Shown here one piece after another: positions 1 to 4,210 of a stretch of DNA of 7,815 nucleotides (positions are counted from its first letter, which is position 1; every line of letters begins with the position of its first letter). The position numbers and the translations under genes were made by a program. The stretch lies in contig CAMZMA010000306.1 of the NCBI GenBank assembly GCA_947311815.1, positions 1 to 7,815 of the forward strand. Reading direction: 5' to 3'. The notes below the pieces were generated by a model. That model saw nothing but the letters and a program-made list of their open reading frames with translations. It was not told the origin of the DNA and searched no databases. This stretch comes from an uncultured Flavobacteriaceae bacterium (lineage in GTDB: Bacteria; Bacteroidota; Bacteroidia; Flavobacteriales; Flavobacteriaceae).

Positions 1-120
1 GCATAAAATTACAAAAAGGCTACCTGAAAATCAAGTAGCGCTTTATTTATTTTTAGGGAAGTTTTTAAAATTTAAACCGGAGTTCGATATAAGAATCGAA
101 GTAAAAATTCAATAAATACG
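1..120 (+). repeat. left arm of the long inverted repeat
   Basis: This 120-base arm matches the reverse complement of 186-305 at 119 of 120 positions. It carries a small internal hairpin (19-39) flanked by A-rich and T-rich stretches. Because the window begins exactly where the pairing partner ends at 305, the arm may continue further left. Confidence 0.95.
13..55. terminator. terminator-like hairpin in the left repeat arm
   Basis: The hairpin 19-39 has stem GCTAC/GTAGC, then one mismatch, then TGA/TCA, around an AAA loop. Five A's precede it and a T-rich stretch (41-55) follows it, so it could terminate transcription in either direction. Its inverted copy is at 267-287. Transcripts leaving the window leftward would meet the strong T-run orientation. 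Confidence 0.5.
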
Positions 121-130
121 TGAGATGTGA

Positions 131-174
131 GCTACAATTTTTTAAAGAAACGAGTTCCTTTAAAAAATTTTAGC
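131..174. repeat. inner hairpin nested in the spacer
   Basis: Bases 131-147 (starting GCTAC, ending TAAAG) pair with 158-174 over 17 positions with one mismatch (C135 opposite T170). The loop is 148-157 and contains the self-complementary AACGAGTT. The stem is AT-rich, so it is weaker than the outer arms, but it sits almost exactly at the centre of the outer repeat. Confidence 0.8.
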
Positions 175-266
175 GATGCAGATTGCGTATTTATTGAATT
201 TTTACTTCGATTCTTATATCGAACTCCGGTTTAAAATTTAAAAACTTCCCTAAAAATAAATAAAGC

Positions 267-293
267 GCTACTTGATTTTCAGGTAGCCTTTTT
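267..293 (+). terminator. terminator-like hairpin just before the YrdC/YciO gene
   Basis: The hairpin 267-287 (GCTAC...GTAGC, with one internal mismatch) is followed by CTTTTT, the form of a Rho-independent terminator reading rightward. It ends only about 14 bases before the start codon at 307. It would insulate the gene from transcription arriving from the left, or act as an attenuator-like structure. It is a copy of the hairpin in the left arm. Confidence 0.5.
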
Positions 294-302
294 GTAATTT
301 TA
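272..302 (+). promoter_or_regulatory. candidate promoter of the YrdC/YciO gene
   Basis: TTG at 272-274, a 20-base gap, and TAATTTTA at 295-302 fit the Bacteroidota pattern TTG-N17-23-TAnnTTTG except for the final base. Transcription would start at about the ATG at 307, implying a very short or absent leader. The motif overlaps the terminator-like hairpin and lies in the repeat arm, so the left arm carries the same promoter pointing out of the window. This is a motif match only. Confidence 0.3.
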
Positions 303-306
303 TGCC

Positions 307-927
307 ATGGCAGAATTTATAAAAATATATAACGAAAATCCAAATCCGAAGGAAATAGCTAAAGTTGTAAAAATATTACAAAACGGAGGCTTAATTATTT
401 ATCCGACAGACACCGTTTATGGCTTAGGATGTGATATTACCAATACAAAAGCACTTAATAGAATCGCAAAAATTAAAGGAGTTAAATTAGAAAAAGCTAA
501 TTTTTCTTTTGTTTGTAACGATTTGAGTCATTTATCAGATTATGTAAAACAAATTGATACGCCAACGTATAAAATCTTAAAAAGAGCATTACCAGGACCT
601 TATACCTTTATTTTACCAGGAAGCAATACCTTGCCAAAGGTATTTAAAAAACGAAAAACGGTAGGAATTCGTGTGCCAGATAATGCTATTGCAAGAATTA
701 TTGTAGAAGAATTGGGCAATCCTATTGTATCGACTTCTATTTATGATGAAGATGATTTGTTAGAATATACTACCGACCCTGAATTGATTTTCGAAAAATG
801 GCAAAACAAGGTAGATTTGGTGATTGATGGCGGTTATGGAGATAATCACGCATCTACAGTAATCGATTTAACAGATGACGAACCTGTTGTACTCAGAGAA
901 GGAAAAGGAAGTTTGTCTATCTTGTAA
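307..927 (+). CDS. YrdC/Sua5/YciO-family protein, putative L-threonylcarbamoyladenylate synthase
   Basis: This 206-residue protein is a complete single YrdC domain. TsaC/Sua5 members make threonylcarbamoyl-AMP from threonine, bicarbonate and ATP, the first step of t6A modification of tRNAs reading ANN codons, in the cytoplasm. Seen here: GGLIIYPTDTVYGLGCD (residues 27-43, the nucleotide/threonine-site signature), LPGPYTFIL (about 95-103), TVGIRVPDN (about 118-126), STS (about 142-144) and TVIDLTDDEPVVLREG near the C-terminus. These and the length match the YciO branch, whose E. coli member I recall as also 206 residues. The KxR motif typical of active TsaC/Sua5 appears altered: IKGVKLEKANF has V where R is expected. 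The start at 307 is chosen because MAEFIKIY is the expected N-terminus. There is no Shine-Dalgarno site. Family is certain; whether it is the cell's t6A enzyme or a YciO-type paralogue is not. Confidence 0.9.
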   Translation: MAEFIKIYNENPNPKEIAKVVKILQNGGLIIYPTDTVYGLGCDITNTKALNRIAKIKGVKLEKANFSFVCNDLSHLSDYVKQIDTPTYKILKRALPGPYTFILPGSNTLPKVFKKRKTVGIRVPDNAIARIIVEELGNPIVSTSIYDEDDLLEYTTDPELIFEKWQNKVDLVIDGGYGDNHASTVIDLTDDEPVVLREGKGSLSIL

Positions 928-948
928 GTTTTTCGATACTAAATTCCT

Positions 949-1017
949 AAAGTATTTCATTCAGATGTAAGAGTTATCTACCAGGTTTTTTTCTTTTGTC
1001 TAACCATGAAATGCTTT
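949..1017. terminator. possible stem in the convergent gap after the YrdC/YciO gene
   Basis: In the 105-base gap between convergent genes, AAAGTATTTCAT (949-960) pairs with ATGAAATGCTTT (1006-1017) over 12 positions, with one G-U type pair. The 45-base loop contains a T-rich run (986-997). The long loop is unlike a classic Rho-independent terminator, so a termination role is only a guess from position. Confidence 0.25.
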
Positions 1018-1032
1018 AATCTCTTTTATCGA

Positions 1033-2031
1033 TTATTTCAATTTTTTAAACTTTTTTCTGCCCAACAAATAATATTGCCAAACCACACTTGTATGTTGAT
1101 AATACTTTTCTTTTTGAGTTAATTTCTTGCGTTTTTTCAAAAACTTAGGCAGCATTCCGTAAAAACTAAAATGTGCTTTAATAATCGCAATGGTGTGCAT
1201 GGGTTTTAGTTGAAAAACAAATTGTACGCCTGCAATTCCGTCTAAAAGTAAGCGAGAAAAGACAAGAAAAAACACCGATGTAGCAGGAGTATTTTTCACC
1301 AAATTTAACAAACTATTCCTGAAATTTAAAAAAGTTTTCTGCGGATTTGTTTCTTGTAACGTGGCACCACCAACATGATAAACGGTAGAATCTCCAACAT
1401 ATTTAATGTTAAATCCACTGTTTTTTGCCCGCCAACACAAATCGATTTCTTCTTGATGCGCAAAATAATCTTCATCAAAACCAGTAAGTTGGTGAAATAC
1501 CTGAGCACGAATAAAAAAACAAGCACCCGAAGCCCAAAAAATATCAGTAATATCGTTAAATTGATGTGTGTCTTTTTCAATAGTATTAAAAATGCGTCCT
1601 CTACAATACGGATAACCGAATTTGTCTAAAAATCCGCCACCAGCACCTGCATATTCAAATTTGGTTTTGTCCTTAAAATCTAAAATTTTAGGTTGAATAA
1701 TTGCGGTATTTTCTTCTTGTTCAAAAAGCGATAGAATAGGAGGTAACCAATTTTTAGTGACTTCAATATCCGAATTTATGAGACAATAAATATCCGCATT
1801 TAAATGCTGTAAAGCATCGTTATATCCTTTTGCGTAACCGCCATTTGTAGCGTTTTGTATTATTTTTACAGTAGGAAAATGTTGTTTTATAAAAAAAATA
1901 GAATCATCAGTAGAAGCATTGTCGGCAACATAAATTGTTGCATTGTTGGTGTTGTATTTTACCAAAGAAGGCAAAAACTGTTCTAAAAGTTGCTGTCCGT
2001 TCCAATTTAAAATAACAATGGCTGTTTTCAT
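1033..2031 (-). CDS. family 2 glycosyltransferase (GT-A fold)
   Basis: This is a 332-residue glycosyltransferase that probably transfers a sugar from a nucleotide-sugar donor to a lipid-linked or surface glycan at the inner face of the cytoplasmic membrane. Visible GT2 signatures, in order: IVILNWNG (5-12), ADNASTDDS (36-44), the region around NGGYAKGYN (63-71), a DxD-equivalent NSD (86-88), ASGACFFIR (167-175), and the acceptor-side motif HQEEIDLCWR (192-201, with the catalytic-type acidic residues), then YHVGGAT (218-224). This order matches the rhamnosyltransferase-like WbbL/RfbF type. A hydrophobic stretch near 251-275 and a Lys-rich tail (about 298-332) suggest peripheral membrane attachment. 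The start is directly supported by MKTAIVILNWNG. It lies 42 bases downstream of the HsdR-N-like gene on the same strand. The sugar and acceptor cannot be told from sequence. Confidence 0.93.
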   Translation of the reverse strand: MKTAIVILNWNGQQLLEQFLPSLVKYNTNNATIYVADNASTDDSIFFIKQHFPTVKIIQNATNGGYAKGYNDALQHLNADIYCLINSDIEVTKNWLPPILSLFEQEENTAIIQPKILDFKDKTKFEYAGAGGGFLDKFGYPYCRGRIFNTIEKDTHQFNDITDIFWASGACFFIRAQVFHQLTGFDEDYFAHQEEIDLCWRAKNSGFNIKYVGDSTVYHVGGATLQETNPQKTFLNFRNSLLNLVKNTPATSVFFLVFSRLLLDGIAGVQFVFQLKPMHTIAIIKAHFSFYGMLPKFLKKRKKLTQKEKYYQHTSVVWQYYLLGRKKFKKLK

Positions 2032-2036
2032 AGTGG

Positions 2037-2066
2037 CGAAATTACGGAAATATGCGGTTTGTTCAA
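2037..2066 (-). promoter_or_regulatory. weak candidate promoter of the glycosyltransferase gene
   Basis: Read on the minus strand, TTG (2066-2064), 19 bases, then TAATTTCG (2044-2037) differs from TTG-N-TAnnTTTG by one base. It would start transcription almost at the ATG (2031). The 42-base gap to the upstream gene also allows simple co-transcription, so this is tentative. Confidence 0.22.
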
Positions 2067-2073
2067 TACTGTT

Positions 2074-2517
2074 TTATTGATAATCAGGAATATCTTCTAA
2101 AAAAATATACGTTTCATTTTTCACATCCATTTTACAAAAATAATGCTGTAAACCGTTGGTAACAATTAAATAATTGGCATTTAATTGTAGGTTGTATCGG
2201 GCAATTTGATCAAAAGTAGCTTGGGTAATTTTTACATTGGGTGCTTTACATTCTACTAAAATATCTGGGTTGCCTTTTTTGTTAAAAACAATGATATCTG
2301 TACGTTTGGTTAAATTGTTGATTTTTAATTGTTTTTCGATAGCAATTAAGGTAGTTGGGTATTTTTTTTCATCTACCAAAAACCGTACAAAATGCTGACG
2401 CACCCATTCTTCGGGTGTTAAGACCAAATATTTTTTTCTTAAATTATCAAAAATAAGCGTATGTTTTTCGTTACTTTTGAGCTTGAAATGATAAGAAGGA
2501 AGATTGAGTTTTTGCAT
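2074..2517 (-). CDS. stand-alone HsdR N-terminal-like protein (PD-(D/E)XK nuclease fold)
   Basis: This 147-residue protein resembles the type I restriction enzyme R subunit N-terminal domain (the HSDR_N_2 type) but has no helicase part and no HsdM or HsdS beside it. The nuclease-like core is visible: E61, then RTDIIVF (72-78) supplying the acidic D74, then ILVECKAP (86-93) with the E-x-K pair E89 and K91. QIARYN (104-109) contains a downstream Q and Y as in many members of this fold, and NANYLIVTNGLQHYFC (113-128) follows. The N-terminus has TPEEWVRQHFVRFL (34-47), characteristic of this small family. The conserved core suggests a DNA-binding or DNA-cleaving role, but none can be stated. It is divergent from holA across 81 bases and upstream of the glycosyltransferase gene; I recall this neighbourhood in other flavobacteria, which argues for a housekeeping role rather than restriction. 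The family is well supported, the function unknown. Confidence 0.88.
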   Translation of the reverse strand: MQKLNLPSYHFKLKSNEKHTLIFDNLRKKYLVLTPEEWVRQHFVRFLVDEKKYPTTLIAIEKQLKINNLTKRTDIIVFNKKGNPDILVECKAPNVKITQATFDQIARYNLQLNANYLIVTNGLQHYFCKMDVKNETYIFLEDIPDYQ

Positions 2518-2521
2518 CGGT

Positions 2522-2550
2522 CAAAAATAAGAAATCTTTTAGTCTTTCAA
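2522..2550 (-). promoter_or_regulatory. candidate promoter of the HsdR-N-like gene
   Basis: On the minus strand, TTG (2550-2548), 18 bases and TATTTTTG (2529-2522) are a full match to the Bacteroidota pattern TTG-N17-23-TAnnTTTG. The expected start falls at or next to the ATG (2517), implying a leaderless or nearly leaderless mRNA. The TTG is supplied by the 8-bp tandem repeat. Confidence 0.45.
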
Positions 2551-2588
2551 TCTTTTAGTCTTTTAATCATTCAATCATTTAATAATTG
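2533..2588. repeat. 8-bp tandem repeat, seven units, in a divergent promoter region
   Basis: The segment divides evenly into AATCTTTT, AGTCTTTC, AATCTTTT, AGTCTTTT, AATCATTC, AATCATTT and AATAATTG. The first four units also form a 16-bp superperiod (AATCTTTTAGTCTTTY twice). Units decay toward holA. The array fills most of the 81 bases between the divergent HsdR-N-like and holA genes, so it lies where promoters or regulator sites should be. Copy-number change could alter promoter spacing. Confidence 0.85.
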
Positions 2589-2598
2589 ACTTTACTTC

Positions 2599-3603
2599 AT
2601 GAACCAAATAACATCCATCGTTAGCGATATAAAAAACGGCAACATCAAACCTATTTATTTTTTAATGGGTGAAGAGCCATATTATATTGATAAAATTTCA
2701 GATTTTATTGAACAAAATGTGTTAGATGAAACAGAAAAAGGCTTTAATCAGCAGGTAATGTACGGTAGAGAAGTATCTGTCGATGCTATTGTTGCAGCGG
2801 CTAAACGTTACCCAATGATGGCAGAACGTCAGGTAATTATTGTAAAAGAAGCGCAAGATTTAATAAGAACGATTGATAAGTTAGAGGCGTATGCTTTAAA
2901 TCCGCAGCCTACAACGGTTTTGGTGATAAATTACAAATATAAAAAGCTCGATAAACGAAAAAAAGTATATAAAGCGATTGCTAAAAACGGATTGATTTAC
3001 GAAAGTAAAAAAATGTATGAAAATCAGGTTTCTGATTGGATTCGTAGAGTTTTGGGTGGTAAGAAATATCAAATTGAGCCAAAAGGAGCGAGTATGTTGG
3101 TCGATTTTTTAGGCACTGATTTAAGCAAAATTAATAATGAATTAGATAAGTTAACTTCTGTGTTGCCTATCGAAACAATTATTACACCACAGCATATCGA
3201 AGAAAATATCGGGATTTCTAAAGACTTTAATAATTTTGAATTGCGAAAAGCAGTAGGAGAACGAAATGTGTTAAAAGCGAATAGAATTATTAATTATTTT
3301 GCTCAAAATCAACGAAAACATCCGTTGGTTATGACTATTTCTTTACTCAATAGTTTTTTTACACAATTATTAATGTATCACGGTTTACAGGATACTTCTA
3401 AAATGGCAGTTTCAAAAAAACTGGGTGTAAATCCGTATTTTGTAGGCGATTATGTTACAGCTGCAAGAAATTATCCGATGCGTAAAGTAGCACAAATCAT
3501 CGCTTTTTTAAGAGAAGCCGATGTAAAAAGTAAAGGAGTTGGCTTTAGCGGAGGTAAAGAAGCCGATATTTTAAAAGAACTTTTGTTTAAGATTTTGCAT
3601 TAA
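2599..3603 (+). CDS. holA: DNA polymerase III subunit delta
   Basis: This 334-residue protein is the delta subunit of the DNA polymerase III clamp loader, which opens the beta sliding clamp and loads it on primed DNA at the replication fork. Seen here: an N-terminal P-loop-like region with the HolA signature IKPIYFLMGEEPYYID (16-31), a conserved MMAERQVIIVKEAQDL stretch (about 73-88) corresponding to the family's F..RRVVLV.EA region, the SDWIRRVL segment (about 145-152), LGTDLSKINNELDKL (about 172-186) of the lid domain, and FNNFELRKAVGERN (about 210-223) leading into the C-terminal collar. As is normal for delta, no complete Walker A is present, since delta does not hydrolyse ATP. Length is typical of the family. 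The ATG at 2599 places IYFLMGEEPY at the usual distance. The gene is followed after four bases by the CoA-binding gene, suggesting one transcript. Confidence 0.95.
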   Translation: MNQITSIVSDIKNGNIKPIYFLMGEEPYYIDKISDFIEQNVLDETEKGFNQQVMYGREVSVDAIVAAAKRYPMMAERQVIIVKEAQDLIRTIDKLEAYALNPQPTTVLVINYKYKKLDKRKKVYKAIAKNGLIYESKKMYENQVSDWIRRVLGGKKYQIEPKGASMLVDFLGTDLSKINNELDKLTSVLPIETIITPQHIEENIGISKDFNNFELRKAVGERNVLKANRIINYFAQNQRKHPLVMTISLLNSFFTQLLMYHGLQDTSKMAVSKKLGVNPYFVGDYVTAARNYPMRKVAQIIAFLREADVKSKGVGFSGGKEADILKELLFKILH

Positions 3604-3607
3604 TAGA

Positions 3608-3970
3608 ATGGAAAAACGAACCTTAGTTTTTGGTGCTTCATTAAAAGAGAATCGGTATTCTAATTTTGCAATTCGTAAATTGAGAGAGAACAAAATAACC
3701 ACCCTTGCTTTTGGATTAAAAAGAGGAATGGTTGCAGATGTAACGATTGATACAACATTAAAAGCGTACAAAAATATTGATACGGTTACTTTATACATCA
3801 ACCCGAAAAGGCAACAAGAATATTATGATTATATATTAGGTTTAGCCCCCAAAAGAGTCATTTTTAATCCAGGTACAGAAAACCTAGCATTTATAAAATT
3901 ATTGAAAGAACAAGGAGTTTTTACCGATATTGCTTGCACTTTAGTATTGCTTTCTACCAAACAATATTAA
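3608..3970 (+). CDS. CoA-binding-domain protein (YccU-like)
   Basis: This 120-residue single-domain Rossmann protein belongs to the small CoA_binding_2 (YccU-like) family, related to the CoA-binding domain of succinyl-CoA and acyl-CoA synthetases. Visible features are the N-terminal glycine-containing nucleotide loop LVFGASLKENRYSNFAI (6-22), KITTLAFGLKRG (29-40), a beta-alpha unit around IDTVTLYINPKRQQ (57-70), VIFNPGTEN (84-92) and the terminal ACTLVLLSTKQY (109-120), which is characteristic of the family's end. It is likely cytosolic and to bind CoA or a related nucleotide; no catalytic role is known to me. The four-base gap after holA suggests translational coupling or co-transcription without showing a functional link. 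The neighbouring convergent palindrome would end its transcript. Confidence 0.92.
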   Translation: MEKRTLVFGASLKENRYSNFAIRKLRENKITTLAFGLKRGMVADVTIDTTLKAYKNIDTVTLYINPKRQQEYYDYILGLAPKRVIFNPGTENLAFIKLLKEQGVFTDIACTLVLLSTKQY

Positions 3971-3990
3971 GATTTAGTGAAAAAACGTAG

Positions 3991-4131
3991 TTATGCTGTA
4001 TTGTATTGGTAATTTTATCAGAAGGGTTTTGTGTAAGATTAGGTGCGTTGTTTAATCATAGAATACCTTTAGATTATACAAACTTTTTGCCCAATCTCTA
4101 TAAAAAATATACGATTCATAATTTTGGTTAA
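3991..4131 (+). pseudogene. possible gene remnant: open frame without a start codon
   Basis: Between the CoA-binding gene and the terminator, the frame from just after TAG (3988-3990) to TAA (4129-4131) is open for 46 codons and reads plausibly protein-like (ILSEGFCVRLGALFNHR in its first half, then DYTNFLPNLYKKY and IHNFG). It has no ATG; the only possible starts are TTG/ATT codons. It could be the decayed 3' end of a lost gene or chance. I do not recognise a family. No other content is evident in this 240-base gap apart from the palindrome. Confidence 0.2.
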
Positions 4132-4146
4132 TCCTGTCACCCCGAC

Positions 4147-4186
4147 AAAAAAGCCTGATAATCAATATTGATTATCAGGCTTTTTT
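4147..4186. terminator. perfect 40-bp palindromic bidirectional terminator
   Basis: Bases 4147-4166 (AAAAAAGCCTGATAATCAAT) are followed immediately by their exact reverse complement at 4167-4186. On either strand this gives a GC-anchored stem (GCCTGATAATCA/TGATTATCAGGC) with a run of six T's after it, the form of a Rho-independent terminator in both directions. It sits between the convergent CoA-binding gene and the multicopper oxidase gene, 24 bases beyond the latter's stop codon, and would end both transcripts. Confidence 0.92.
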
Positions 4187-4210
4187 CTTTGTGTAAAAAG
4201 TGCTAAAGTT

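Larger units (their letters stand above)
1..305. repeat. 305-base compound inverted repeat (giant hairpin) upstream of the YrdC/YciO gene
   Basis: Bases 1-120 are the reverse complement of bases 186-305 with a single mismatch, an A/T difference near base 70 in an AT-rich stretch. The spacer (121-185) holds a second hairpin: 131-147 pairs with 158-174 with one mismatch at C135. The two stems are joined by an asymmetric internal bulge of 10 (121-130) and 11 (175-185) unpaired bases, so nearly the whole segment is self-complementary around base 153. The right arm stops two bases before the ATG at 307. No open reading frame fills it, and there is no transposase. The left flank lies outside the window, so the true outer end of the left arm and any target duplication cannot be seen. 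It could be a MITE-like fold-back element, an inverted duplication of the gene's upstream region, or an assembly fold-back at a contig end. Confidence 0.93.
186..305 (-). repeat. right arm of the long inverted repeat
   Basis: This is the inverted copy of 1-120, with one mismatch. It contains the whole visible upstream region of the YrdC/YciO gene, including a terminator-like hairpin at 267-287 and a candidate promoter at 272-302. Expression signals of that gene therefore lie inside the repeat. Confidence 0.95.

Noticed and set aside
1..305. CRISPR array or integron attC site
   Set aside because: There are only two copies, in inverted orientation, with no regular direct repeats and no cas or integrase genes; the arms are far longer than attC sites.
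1326..1629. Two 84-codon open frames on opposite strands
   Set aside because: They lie wholly inside the glycosyltransferase gene in other frames, with low-complexity, non-protein-like composition.
2074..2517. Type I restriction-modification locus
   Set aside because: Only a short HsdR-N-like domain is present; helicase motifs, HsdM and HsdS are all absent and neighbours are housekeeping genes.
3571..3801. 76-codon minus-strand frame
   Set aside because: It is antisense to the well-supported CoA-binding gene and the end of holA, with no family features.
3971..4146. tRNA or small structured RNA gene in the gap
   Set aside because: I see no cloverleaf, no CCA end, and no strong stem before the palindrome at 4147.
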